Positions 11,838 through 22,801 are shown, counted from the stretch's first letter. The stretch is 64,000 nucleotides of DNA from Caprella mutica (GCA_947561585.1 CANNZV010002554.1:29475-93474); one strand, 5' to 3'. A program made the numbers and translations. The notes: generated by a model from the letters alone, not told the origin.

Positions 11838-12505
11838 ATCATAGTGCATATCTTGATAGATTCCACGGACATGGTGTGACTATTTGGAATAGTACACATA
11901 TCCTGATAGATTCTACAAACAGTCTGACTATTTCCACAAGTGTACATATCCTGATAAATTCCACACATATAGTCTGACTATTTCCACAAGTGTACATATC
12001 CTGATGAATTCCACACATATAGTCTGACTATTTCCACGAGTGAACATATTATGATGAATTCCACACATATAGGCTGGCTATTTCCACAAGTGTACATATC
12101 CTGATAAATTCCACACATATAGTCTGACTATTTCCACAAGTGTACATATCCTGATGAATTCCACACATATAGGCTGACTATTTCCACAAGTGTACATATC
12201 CTGATGAATTCCACACATATAGGCTGGCTATTTCCACAAGTGTACATATCCTGATAAATTCCACACATATAGTCTGACTATTTCCACTAGTACATATCCT
12301 GATAAATTCCACACATATAGTCTGACTATTTCCACAAGTGTACATATCCTGATAAATTCCACACATATAGTCTGACTATTTCCACTAGTGAACATATATA
12401 TCCTGATAAATTCCACACATATAGTCTGACTATTTCCACAAGTGTACATATCCTGATAAATTCCAAACATATAGTCTGACTATTTCCACGAGTGAACATA
12501 TTATG
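11838..12505. repeat. 50-bp tandem array, ~13 copies
   Basis: The unit contains TATTTCCACAAGTGTACATA, then TCCTGATAAATTCCACACAT, then ATAGTCTGAC. Variants include GGCTGGC and lost or added bases. The minus-strand ORFs over it are repeat translations. A single related segment (ATATCCTGATAAGTTC ... CATAGTCTGACAAATTC) lies at 16791-16872, so the array seems to be an expansion of an element segment. Confidence 0.93.
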
Positions 12506-13446
12506 ATAGATAATGAAAGTAGATAATGAAAGTAAATAAAAATTTAAGAACATATTATAACATTTATTAATAAGAATAAGCTTTAAATGGAATAAATGTT
12601 CCATAATATGATCTATAAAACGAACTCCAGCGAAGTTAATTCCAGCTGATGTGTGGCAACAAAAGTACAATGATTATTATTACCCGTTATGCTAATTTGT
12701 ATACATTATGACTGCGAGTATCATGGATATCCATAATAAAAGTTAAATTAAAATGATCCTGCATTGTGGAACCTTCCGATAACTTAGAATTTCCCCTAAG
12801 TTATTTAAACTAGTACAGTACCTGTTATTGAATCTAAATTATATTCGAATGAAATTATGTATTATGGATAAACATATTCTGATTAAATAGAAAAATCTCA
12901 AAAGTCAAAATTTAATTTTTTTAAATAGTTAGTGCCAATAATTATCATTGTAGCCCGTAGTCATGATACTGCCACAAATGATTTGTTTTTCCTTTTAATA
13001 TGTATTTCTTAATAAAAAGTGTGACACACGGATGGACGTACAGACGGACTGACGGACGCGGCTCTTATTAGATGGGCAGTACATCTTTGGGCAAACTATT
13101 TTTCTAATGTTAATAAATCGATTGAGGGATATTATTTACCAAAAGAGTGATGTCATAATATATATCAAAATTTCATTTAAGAAATGTCATTCATTCTCAA
13201 CTGCAGCGCCATCTTCTGGTGAACATCTTAGGTACCACAAATAATAGAGCGCATGCGCACCATATTGATAATTTTGCACGTTTGGTTTGTATGTTTCTAT
13301 TTACATTCCAGTTTAATATATATTACACTTTAGTTTGTATTATATTTTACAGTTAATGCTAATCATTGACGTGTATTTAGTATCAAGAACAGTTTTTATG
13401 TTTAGGACTTGGTTAAAGGATAACTTAAATAAACAGATCGCAGCGC
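12506..13446. other. Unique sequence with a short GAC-rich patch
   Basis: At 13018-13060 there is a GACGGAC-type low-complexity patch. At 13206-13219 the string GCGCCATCTTCTGG resembles a CTCF core on the minus strand (12 of 14 consensus positions). Nothing else was seen. Confidence 0.3.
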
Positions 13447-13499
13447 TATGTATCTTCGGACAAGTTCACCGCACTGGTGAACTTGTCCGAAGATACATA
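13447..13499. repeat. Perfect inverted repeat: 24-bp stem, 5-nt loop
   Basis: Positions 13447-13470 are the exact reverse complement of 13476-13499, separated by GCACT. The inner part reads GTTCACC-gcact-GGTGAAC. There is not one mismatch, in contrast to the decayed inverted repeats elsewhere in the window. It could be a hairpin RNA precursor, a recent fold-back duplication or an assembly artefact. Confidence 0.9.
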
Positions 13500-15013
13500 T
13501 ATTAATATGCATTTTTTCTTGTTGTTCGTTGTATTCCAGACGAATAAATTTAATCTTGTATATAACTAATTAAAACATTTTTTACATAAAGTTACAACAT
13601 GTTTACTGCCCCTTTAATATAAATATCGTTCACCAATATTTTATTAATCTGATATTATACTTGATTACTATCACAAACCTAATTTATTTACCTATTTAAA
13701 TCATTACATTCATTATTGCTTTATTAGCTTGGTTAAAATTAAAAAATATATTGACTATTCTCAAACGTTTATAGAAAACGTCGTTTCCTTAAGCTCCACC
13801 CACCTCATAATCGAACAAGTGGAAAAGTTCTGGAATTCTTCAAGCAATTGGTTTATTTTCGGCCACGCCCACAATTTGGAATTCTTCTAGCTAAGTCGTG
13901 CTATGTGGGCTTGGGCTCTGTGCCGTAATACTGTGAAATGGATTTTAAAATGTATTTTTTCACAATTATCTCCTACTTTCTGTCACTATAATACATGTTC
14001 TACACTCTTGCCAAGATGTTTAGCGCATTCTAAACAGATTGGGCATAGTGAAAGGCTTGTATGATGTCTCTGTATTGGTTTAATTTCAATAATTAATGTA
14101 GCGGCGGGGCTTAGAAACTCTTTATCTCTATGCCTTCTAGGTCATGCTATATTCAGAACTAAAGTTACTATGGCAACCATTTCTTATCGATAATGTTTAT
14201 ACTTATGTCTACTTTCACAGTAAAAATAATTCCATTTTTATCTAGTTGATAAATCGTGATCATAAATATTTAATTTAGTTACTGGTTTGATGCTTCTATA
14301 TAATGTATTAAGTACAGTGACTCTAATTTTTAATAGTTAATGGCAACTCAACAGCTTCACAGTCTGTCACTCATCTCAGATGCTGACATTTATTAACCAT
14401 CTTTCCTAAGAGAAGGTTCTATAGTTATGATACACGGCATCAGTGATCGAATTAGAGAATTATTTTATTACTGTCCTACTGTTTAATAACTGACATGGTG
14501 TAATTATTAGTAATTAAATTCTGTTTATTTTACAGTTACAATTTTCAAAAGTAATTATTTTTTTTAATTTATCAGTATGTGATTAGTACTACTCAGGTGA
14601 TAGTTTTATTCTACAGTCCGTTGAAGAATGGGGTAAGTAGTGTTTAATTACTATAAATAAATGTACCTTTAATTTTTAATTGATTCCCTTTTACTCTACT
14701 AGATGCTCGTATCTGTGTATTTAGGGTAAAACAGGTAAATTGAGGCACTGTAGCTAATTACGGCTTCTAATAAAAGAACCACTAATGATGAACATCATGG
14801 CTTGAAAACACTTTATTATTAATTATTCTTATACGGCAACATTCTATTCTGACAGTTTCTTTGAAGTTTCTTGTATTTAATTTAAGCAGAAGTTAAAGCA
14901 TTTAGTATATCAATTTTAAGCCGATATTAAACACTCCAGTAACGGAAAAAGTGTTGCCGATGACCACAGCATGGCTGTGCACCACAGATAAAAGGACAGT
15001 ACGTTATGTATAT
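13500..15013. other. Unique sequence, no gene recognised
   Basis: 13800-13925 is GC-richer than its flanks but shows no open frame. GTTACTATGGCAAC at 14164-14177 fits the RFX X-box consensus. A short palindrome CACAGC-ATG-GCTGTG sits at 14965-14979. Otherwise featureless. Confidence 0.35.
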
Positions 15014-15115
15014 CGGGGGGCGTGCCGCCCCCCGAACCCCCCTGCCAGGTCATTAAACAATCATGAAGTGTGCAGTACAACAAACTAGCGGATACAACAA
15101 ACTACATTACAGTTT
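15014..15115. mobile_element. Dispersed repeat fragment beginning with a GC hairpin
   Basis: CGGGGGGCG-tgc-CGCCCCCCG (15014-15034) is a perfect 9-bp-stem hairpin. It is followed by ACCCCCCTGCCAGGTCATTA and about 65 bp that recur, with about ten substitutions, at 56676-56740. That pair shows this is a repeated element. Its class is unknown and its end was not located. The second copy has lost the hairpin and retains only CCCCCTTGTTAGGT. Confidence 0.6.
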
Positions 15116-15239
15116 CATTCTTAAGACAAATTCTTGAAAATATTTCGAAAATATATTTATCAGCATTTAATTCAACTTATTCTCTCATAGACATAAGTCT
15201 GTGGTTGACATGTTACTTAGTGTAGTCGTCATTGTGCAC

Positions 15240-15275
15240 TTCAAATCATTCTCACACTCATGAGAGTGATTTGAA
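15240..15275. repeat. Imperfect inverted repeat (15-bp stem, 1 mismatch)
   Basis: TTCAAATCATTCTCA (15240-15254) pairs with TGAGAGTGATTTGAA (15261-15275) around a 6-nt loop. It is followed by a run of 11 C at 15292-15302. Confidence 0.75.
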
Positions 15276-15475
15276 ATTATGAAAATAATTACCCCCCCCC
15301 CCTATTAGATTCAGTAAAATTCCTGTCATCTAGCTTCTATTTACATAAAATAATATCAATTGAACTATTGTGTTCGCATTTTTTTAAGTGATAAAGAATT
15401 TCCCAATTTATCTATTTTCTTCAACAAATCTTTTTTGATGATACATTGAATTGATATTTCTTTTTATTTTCAGAT

Positions 15476-15961
15476 ATGACTGCACCTAACACCTCCAGTG
15501 ACGATCAACTAATTTGAGAGGAGAAAAAAATTTCTGTCCAAGATGCCATTTCCACTACGGTTAGTGTACCGTTCAATTTGAATAGTGGGTTTGAATGGAA
15601 TAGAATAGTTCATACTCCCCAATTTATTCATAGTTTTAATTATGTTTCTGTTTTCTAGATGCCTAAAATCACCAAGTTGAATAAGGAGTATGGAATGTAC
15701 CGCTGGGAGAGAACTAACTCTCTGCAAGAGAGAGTCGTCAACGGAGTTAGGGCAAATTTTATCTCCTGATTGAAGGATGCACAGGATATTTACTTGAAAT
15801 CAGTCTGAGCATGACCAATTTTTCACAGCTAATCTCAAACCTTGCTTAGAAATGGATGAAGCATCATAAGATGTTGGAACATCCGAATTCATCAACGAGC
15901 GAAAAAAAGCATGGCAATTCTTTCCATTCGTAACATTATTGCCAATCCCCCCATCTCCCTA
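15476..15961. pseudogene. Possible decayed coding stretch, identity unknown
   Basis: On the plus strand one frame runs from 15476 to about 15808 with only three stops (TGA at 15515, TAG at 15656, TGA at 15767). Its composition is protein-like, for example MPKITKLNKEYGMYRWER from 15659. A second frame continues 15842-15961 with one TAA (DVGTSEFINERKKAWQFF). On the minus strand the same segment is open for about 100 codons (15509-15810, for example LPAVHSILLIQLGDF) without a stop but also without an ATG at its start. The orientation therefore cannot be settled. TTTTCAG before 15474 and TTTTCTAG before 15659 look like splice acceptors, but the intervening 99 bp stays in frame, so they may be chance. 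No family is recognised. It could be an old pseudogene or part of an unrecognised retroelement. Confidence 0.25.
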
Positions 15962-16320
15962 GTGTTCTGAGGCTCTTGGTACGCCTCCTTTTTGTTATAC
16001 TGTAGGATTTAGGTTTAGTTTGGGCCCTTCTTCTTCAGCTTTCATTCGTATTTTTCCTCAATTTCCTCTTCTTTCCACTTCCTTCTGCCTTGCTATCTAT
16101 ATCCATGGGTAAGCAGACTGACTCTGTAGGTTTCATAACCATGGATAATTTTCTAATTCTTGCCATCCATGCACTGGGTTGACACGGTTACCTGTTGTAG
16201 CCGAGTAGTCGACCTAGTGCATGGAACATACTTTCACTGTCCCCTATTCTGCGAGGCTTTCTTCTCGTCATGTCTCTTTGGATCACCTCGTAGTTGATAA
16301 AGGTAACTTTTAAATCCCAA
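15962..16320. other. GC-richer segment with two inverted repeats
   Basis: Arms 16167-16183 and 16208-16224 (CCATGCACTGGGTTGAC and its near complement, 2 mismatches) enclose 24 bp. Just upstream, ATCCATGG (16101) and CCATGGAT (16133-16146 region) are also inverted. The segment resembles an element end or structured RNA, but no family was recognised. Confidence 0.35.
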
Positions 16321-16886
16321 AAATTTAATTAATATTCACTCGTCATAAAGATAACACATTCAAATTACATTGTCCAATAAATATATGCTTTGTCTATACT
16401 TTTCTACCTTTGCATTTAAATTTTTATCAGTTTATACTGCCTATGAAGATTCTTAGTTTTTTAAAATTACCCTACTGATTTAAATTTTCTGTGATTTCCT
16501 AAATAAACAGTTTCTTTATAATTGTGTAAATCTGTGTTTTCCTAACCTATATGCGTGTGCCTCAAGAAATAGCAAATTAGTAGTTAGTAATTTAATTTTG
16601 AAATTCTTCATTAGGGAAAATATTGGAAATAGTAATGCTATCATACATTTCGTGTCGTGTTAAATAGTTGGAGAATTTCTGAAGAAATTAGATTATTTGC
16701 AAAGATATCTTGAGTATTTCCGGAAACTATCGGGAAATAATGTTGGGTCATGCCACCATTCCCTGACCGTTTCCATGAGTCATGTAAAGTAAATATCCTG
16801 ATAAGTTCTTGAAGATAAGGAAAAAGTCAGGATATAATCTTAATCTGAACATGACATAGTCTGACAAATTCTCAAATTACCCGATG
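16321..16886. other. AT-rich sequence; contains a single relative of the 50-bp array unit
   Basis: 16783-16872 holds ATATCCTGATAAGTTC and CATAGTCTGACAAATTC, matching the 11.8-12.5 kb unit. It leads directly into the degenerate array at 16887. Nothing else was seen. Confidence 0.4.
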
Positions 16887-16997
16887 GAGAAGTCTCACTG
16901 GGAAAATACCACTGAGGTATATTCCACTGAGGAAAATTCCACTAAGGAATATTCCACTGCGGTAAGTTCCCCTGGGATATTTCCACGGAGGAAAATC
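16887..16997 (+). repeat. Degenerate 15-17-bp array, TTCCACTGAGGAAA type
   Basis: Successive units read CCACTGAGGTATATT, CCACTGAGGAAAATT, CCACTAAGGAATATT and CCACTGCGGTAAGTT. The array at 17565-17668 is the same motif on the other strand, about 570 bp away. Confidence 0.85.
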
Positions 16998-17564
16998 CCA
17001 CTAAATATAAAGAAATATATAAATTGTAATGCTTATTTTCTAAAAAACAATTACTTTTGAAATAAAAATCTTCATATTATATTAGTTTTTGTGATATTGA
17101 CGCGTATTTATATGAAAATTTTATTTTTACTGTAAGCAATGTGTTACATCTTGTAGGAATGTTAATTTATTTTCGTCTTGATATCCAAGCAGAATGCAAG
17201 AAATTAAATTTTAGACCTTTACAGTTTCGTCATGGAAAACAAATAAATAATGTAAAGTAGGAATGGAAGTTCACAAAAATACTTCACACAAATAGAGTTT
17301 AAATTTTAATTACCTTATTGGTTAAAGATACTATCCTACACTCTGCTAGTATACCATTGATCAGAGATAAATAATTATTTGAATGAAGTAAACGTCACCT
17401 GCCTAGCAAAAAATACTCTATCCAAATATATTTTGGATTGCCATTTGGACGGAACAGTATTGTTTTAGAAAATAGTAAATAGTACGTCCTATATTATTTT
17501 TTCAGTGAGATCCTAGGAAAAAATTCCTGGTTGATTTTTAAATATTGGATTTTGTTTAGTGGAA

Positions 17565-17668
17565 TTTTCCCAGTGGAACTTTCCGCAGTGGAATTTCCCT
17601 CAGTGGAGCTTTCCGCAGTGGAATATTCCCAGTGGAACTTTCCGCAGTGGAAATTTCCTCAGTGGAAT
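17565..17668 (-). repeat. Degenerate 15-18-bp array, inverse of the 16.9 kb array
   Basis: Units such as CAGTGGAACTTTCCG and CAGTGGAATATTCC are the complement of the 16887-16997 units. Together the two may be subrepeats in the arms of one fold-back element, though the sequence between them shows only weak inverted similarity. The plus-strand ORF at 17531-17803 is a translation of these repeats plus flank. Confidence 0.85.
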
Positions 17669-17718
17669 CTTCCGCACACCTTCAAAAGAACCTTAAAATT
17701 GTTAAAACCCCAAAACCC

Positions 17719-17745
17719 CATCCATCGTCTACTTGACGATGGATG
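17719..17745. repeat. Perfect 11-bp-stem hairpin
   Basis: CATCCATCGTC (17719-17729) and GACGATGGATG (17735-17745) are exact complements with loop TACTT. Confidence 0.85.
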
Positions 17746-18763
17746 TCTACTTCATTACAGAGAAATAACTCAAAAGTTTGAAATAATTGAAATTGCTTCA
17801 TAATTGATATCGTTCTTTTATTCATTACAATTTTAATATACCAAACAGCTCTCCTCATCAAATTTTTCCTCTTTGTTACCATTCTAATTAAATATTAAGT
17901 ACTGGAGAGTGTAATTTTTTATATGTACTATACATTCCATCACACAGACATCTTAACTTAACTCTGCTACCCCAATCCTTATCTTATCTATCAATCTTAT
18001 CTACAGTGGGGAAAGTGGATCTCGGAATCTTGGATTGCGATCAGGAATGAAAATGCTAAATCATTTTACCACATTTTTTTCATCTACAGAGACCACCGCT
18101 TGTAAAACTCCATCTTGTTAAATCTATTTAACTCAATGATAATATACAGTACAGTGAAAAGAAGAAAGCCGAGGTTACTTGCCACTCAATTAATCAGTAA
18201 CTGAAATGAAGAACAAAGTTAGTAAAAGTTTCTATCTCGGTAATAATATGAAGAAATAGTTTGTCAAGAAATAAAACATTGCACACGAAAGATTGAAATC
18301 AAATTACGTATATAAACACGTGATAGGAAGTATAATAGAGCGACCGAAAAGGAAATCCTTCATGATTTAAGTATATAATCTAGCAGTTTGTGTAATTGAG
18401 AAGAAATCTAAGAATAATTAGCAAATTAATGATGGAAATAATTTAACATCACCTAATTCCGACTAAATCAGGATTTATAATATTACAGCATATAATTTGG
18501 TTGCCATAGAAACTCTTATCTTAATACCAATGTAATTCCTTATTATATTTTCATGTGGCGGATATTATGAAGTTTTTTAAATTATCAAAGTGGCCTGAGA
18601 GAAAACTTCAATCTCTTCATCAAAAATATTAGTTAATATTATGTATCAAAGAGTATAAAAAATACAATTATCGATAAAAATATTAAATTAGAAATGCATT
18701 AAGCTTTAAACTTTACCATATTTTCAGTCGAAATATCGGTAAGTACACCATTTCTTTCAATGG
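17746..18763. other. AT-rich unique sequence with one X-box-like site
   Basis: GTTGCCATAGAAAC at 18500-18513 matches the RFX X-box consensus RYYNYYWWRRNRAC, close to the strict form. No transcription unit is visible next to it. The rest is featureless. Confidence 0.3.
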
Positions 18764-18995
18764 TGACCGGACGTTTTGTTAACGGACGTTTCGTTAATGG
18801 ATGTTTCGTAACCGGACGTTTCGTTAACGGACGTTTCGTGAATGGACGTTTCGTTAATGGATGTTTCTTAATCGGACGTTTCGTTAATGGATGTTTCTTA
18901 ATCGGACGTTTTGTTAACGGACGTTTCGTTAATGGACGTTTCGTAACGGAGGTTTCGTTACTAGGACGTTTCTTACCCGGACGTTTCGTACCAGA
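18764..18995 (+). repeat. 15-bp tandem array, ~15 copies (left arm)
   Basis: The unit GGACGTTTCGTTAAC varies to GGATGTTTCTTAATC and similar. Because 15 is a multiple of three, one frame stays open across it. Confidence 0.93.
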
Positions 18996-19718
18996 TTTTT
19001 CTTTTTTTTTTTTCTTTTTTTTTTAATCGGGAACAATTTTTTCATTTGAAATGGGTTGCAGACTACAATTTATACCAATCCCATACATTATGAATTTATA
19101 CCACTTTAAATTACAAGGCTTAATTCATACATTTTGTTCTTCTGCTAAGTGTGTTGTTATATAATGATTATAATTAGATGTATTAAAATTAATAATCATG
19201 ACCTAATATCTTTGATTAGAAAAGTTGGTAGTGAAAATATCATGGATACCAATCGATATAGAAGTTAAATAACAATAAATCTATTTCATTTTTGCTCACA
19301 TGATCGAGGATGTGGTTCAGTCCATGAACTCGGAGCTTGCTCTACTGCCTACATTGGGAAAATCTATTGTTTTTCATAATTCCAAAGATGATGTAACATT
19401 AGGTTAAAAATCAAATTACAGATGTTACAAGTAACCGAATGAAAATAACATCATGAAAGAAACATAACCTTCCGCAATTTTGACAAGGTAATAATTATTT
19501 CCTATTATAGAAGAAAAGACTATATAATTTAGCATTTTAACTTCATATTTTAATTCTCCTATACTATTTTCTAATATGATCGAAAATTTCCACTGATTGG
19601 GGTACATTTCTTTCAATTTGTAGGGTAAACAAATTCAATATATATTCAAATATATATTTATAATGCATAGGATTAGTATAATTTGTAGTCTATAACTCAT
19701 TTCAAATTTTAAAAAATC

Positions 19719-19802
19719 ATTCGTCCGTGAACGAAAATCTGGTAATGAATCGTCCTAGTAACGAATCGTCCGCGTACGAAACGTTCAGTAACGAAACGTC
19801 TT
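19719..19802 (-). repeat. 15-bp array, ~5 copies (right arm, inverse)
   Basis: Units such as GTAACGAAACGTC and GTAATGAATCGTCCTA are complementary to the left-arm units. Confidence 0.85.
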
Positions 19803-20026
19803 AGCAACCTATCAATAAGTAGCTAGGTTCATGAAGGACAAATTTAAGCAATCATTCATAAAATAAACAATAGGAGAGGTTTCTTTATACAAAACGTATA
19901 CTATACACGATTTTTAAGTAGTGTCTACAGGATCATCACTATTTATAGCATTAAATACTGCATAAAACTCTTTATCAAATCAAAGCTCTTATGATTTTCT
20001 TGATTTTTATATTAGAAAATATGAAC
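19803..20026. other. AT-rich unique sequence
   Basis: Nothing was recognised. Confidence 0.4.
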
Positions 20027-20254
20027 AATTGAATTGTCATTGTAGAACTGTCTAACTGTCTAGAGCCAGTGGATTTCCAGAGGATATTTCCTGAAACTTA
20101 TAAAGCTTACAGAATGGCTGATTGTCAAGCAGTTTGCAGAAATTGGAATCGTGGACAATTGACCGGATCAAGATCGACCCTAAAAAATAGAGACAGCACT
20201 ACGATATTTATTATGGCCATCTACCATCTGAGAAAACATGCAGAGCAATCATAG
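20027..20254 (+). other. Unidentified open segment, ~75 codons
   Basis: The frame is open from just after a TGA at about 20027 to a TAG at 20252. It contains no ATG near its start; the first internal ATG is at about 20114. The composition is balanced and protein-like (FPETYKAYRMADCQAV ... YHLRKHAEQS) and the segment is GC-richer than its flanks. No domain is recognised and no convincing splice acceptor precedes it. It could be an isolated exon, an old pseudogene or chance. Confidence 0.22.
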
Positions 20255-21351
20255 GAAAAACACTCAAAATATAATCAAACTTACGAATCTCACACAACAT
20301 CAAACCATGTTTGCTATTTTTCTTCATTAAATACTTCATATGAACAGTTGGGAAAAATAGCTCTACTACATGAAAAGTTTCGTGACCACAGCTTTTGTAC
20401 GTTCGAAGAGATTGATTTTGGTTTCAGGAGGGAGATGTTGATGGCAGAGTAGTTAATAAAAGACAGGAATAACATTGGTTATTGTAGAGAAATGATCTTA
20501 CCATGAAAGAGTATCCATATATTATTCAACATTATATTAAATTCCTGAGACAAAAAAATACACAAAATTGAATCAAGGCATCACTTATTGAAATCCTTTT
20601 GTTTTTGGCATCTAATTCATTATAGTTAGGAATGTTTCAGCTAATCATCACCAAAGTTTAGAAACTCAGAAGACGTACATTCCACCAGGAATTTGAACCA
20701 AAATTCACCAAAGGATAATTCGTGATTCTGGCAGATTGTTCTCTGAGAATCTTCACTTTGTAATAATTAATGTACGACAATGGTGGCCATATTGACTAGA
20801 TATCACCATTATTAGATACCTGCTAGCAACATCATTCTTGTATTGTCTCACTTTTCTATTTGTCTATAGTGTATGTAGGTTATAAAATATGAAACAAAAA
20901 TAATAGATGATCAGAAAATCTCTTCAAAGAAAACAGTTATTGAACATTGATTAGCCAATTAATGAAAATGTGAGTGACTTCATATATTTTGAATAATATT
21001 ATATTAACATAGAATATTGTATAATAAAAATATGAAATCGATTTCAATAGAACAGCAGACGTTAAGGTGGCTTCTTTGAAGTCAATGCGTCAAATGTAAA
21101 ACCCTGACTATTTACACTATGGCATTGATATAATAGTTTTAATTGAATTCTATAGATCATTGTACGGAGGAAAAATATCTCAAATATTTACTGATAATTT
21201 CATTGACGATCTATCGTGTATTTTCAGAAATTTAAAAAATGACTGCATGGAGATAAAGGTGAGAGACAATAATCTATATGAACCTATACATAATAATTTC
21301 ATTTTACTATCAAAATTACTTATGGTATATACCGTAGAAACCACCGATAAT
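20255..21351. other. AT-rich unique sequence, nothing recognised
   Basis: No arrays or elements were seen. A plus-strand frame at 21160-21429 runs into the MITE arm and is not regarded as a gene. Confidence 0.4.
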
Positions 21352-21945
21352 GAAATCCTATATAGTGAATGTGGTGTCCTGAGTAAGGAAGTAGCCTCTA
21401 TAGTGAACATTTTTTTTAGTCTTCCATGAATGGTCATCATTTTAGAAAACTAATGGTATATTATGGCAGAACTAGATTATGTGCAATCGGTAGAGCGCAT
21501 ACTAAACATCATGCAATATGGCTCAATACTTTTTGAGTTATTGAGTTATAAATGACCTTGACCTTGATCTTTGACCTTTAACCCGATAGCTCCCGAAATC
21601 TAACAAAATGTTTCCTGTATATTGACCAATCGTTCCACCAAGTTTCATGCAATATGGTTCAATACTTTTGTAGTTATAAATGACCATGACCTTGACCTTT
21701 GACCGGGTCACTCCCCAAATTCTAGCAGCAGGTCACTGGACATTGACCAATCGTATCACCAAATTTCAGGCAATTTGGTTGAACACTTTTTCAGTTAAGC
21801 GAATAACAAGATAATAAATAAATAAATAAATGTCGTCAATAATATAACATTCCCGCATTCTGCGAAGTAATAAAGAAAATTTGTTCACTATATAGGCTAT
21901 TTTCTTACTCAGGACACTACATTCACTATACATTCACTAAAGGAG
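21352..21945. mobile_element. MITE-like element M, copy 2, split by a G element
   Basis: The left part (21361-21470) and right part (21871-21930) match copy 1 at 495-664. Both parts carry the inverted arms ('ctgagtaaggaagtagcc' against 'ggctattttcttactcag'). Between them sits a G element that copy 1 lacks, so copy 1 shows the empty site (at about 608-612). A small CATTCACTA duplication follows the right arm. Confidence 0.7.
21470..21869 (+). mobile_element. G element nested inside the MITE
   Basis: It runs from AACTAGATTATGTGC with CGGTAGAGCGCA to the terminal stem-loop CGCATTCTGCGAAG. It carries two TGACC clusters (21553-21580 and 21681-21704) and an AATA microsatellite before the stem-loop. 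It is shorter than the 8.2 kb copy because part of the head and first unit is deleted. Confidence 0.75.
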
Positions 21946-22603
21946 TTCTACTGCATTTCATTATTACAGACTATATTCCATCATAATATTATAATCTTTA
22001 ATAAATTCTATACCATTTGCATTTGTTTTCAATTGTCTGCTGTGTATATTTATATAGTAATTAATAAATTGAAATTGTTGATATTAATTTAAAGTTACAC
22101 TGACTTTAACCCTTCAATAATCTGGATTATTACTCTTGGTAGAACGTTCATATCCCCCTTTCTTCAACTGTAAATTATGTAGTACAATATATCGGAAAAT
22201 CTATTTTGTTAGAGCAACATGTTATGTTAAAATAGTTATATTGATCCATCTTTTCTAATATACAATTACATTAAAGGGTATATATTATATTCAAACTTAA
22301 ATTGCAATGGCTTTATGTTTTGAAATTTTTACTTTATTATTTTATTTTTCAATATATGTTTTGGCATTGTTAATTAGGAATATCTTATAGAATGAATGAC
22401 TCTCACTAAATTATTTAATAACTTTTTTGTTATTTATTTATTATTTTAACAACACGACTTGAAAATTTTTGGTATTCAAGTTCTGTTCGATGTGAAAATT
22501 GAAGATATTACAAGCTTCAAATACTTTACAATTTCATCTGTATTGAATGCCAACATTAGCTTCTTTTTACGTATCACTTATCTGATGCATGTTCTTTCTA
22601 TAC
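21946..22603. other. AT-rich unique sequence, nothing recognised
   Basis: No feature was seen. Confidence 0.4.
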
Positions 22604-22801
22604 TCAATATAGTGATACCTTGCTAGTTCCCAATAGAGAGCGTATAAATTCACTTAATTTAGGAAAAAGGAAGCAAAACGAATTCAAATTGCTTAGAAGT
22701 TTCGAATGGAGATAATCGAAGTCATCAGTATCATCATTTGCAGTAAATCTCCTTCCTGAATGGCTTGGGGTGATTGCACGCAGATGCAATGTTTGAAGCA
22801 A
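22604..22801 (-). other. Weak coding candidate, 65 codons without an ATG start
   Basis: The minus-strand frame reads ITPSHSGRRFTANDDTDDF near its start and ends at a TGA after GTSKVSLY. The start codon is TTG, so if real it would be an internal exon. AAG|GTATCA near its 3' end could be a donor. No domain is recognised and there is no supporting acceptor. Confidence 0.15.

Larger units (their letters stand above)
18764..19802. mobile_element. Fold-back element with 15-bp subrepeats in its arms
   Basis: The left arm is a 15-bp array (18764-18995, GGACGTTTCGTTAAC type, about 15 units), a T-rich spacer, and a unique segment at 19035-19100. The right arm is the inverse: the unique segment's near complement at 19651-19718, then about five units on the opposite strand at 19719-19802. 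Matching landmarks in both arms include GTTACTAGGACG, ACCAGATTTT, TTTGAAATG and AGACTACAA. The 550-bp centre has no plausible transposase. This architecture is known from FoldBack/Galileo-type DNA transposons, but membership is inferred from structure alone. The plus-strand ORF at 18760-19026, with its 5-residue period, is a repeat translation. Confidence 0.7.

Noticed and set aside
15560..15658. A 99-bp intron flanked by GTTAGT and TTTTCTAG
   Set aside because: The interval is a multiple of three and stays in frame with similar composition up to the final TAG, so splicing is not needed to explain it and cannot be demonstrated.
18760..19026. 88-codon ORF with FVNGR repeats
   Set aside because: It is a translation of the 15-bp subrepeats in a transposon arm, followed by a poly-T translated as poly-F.
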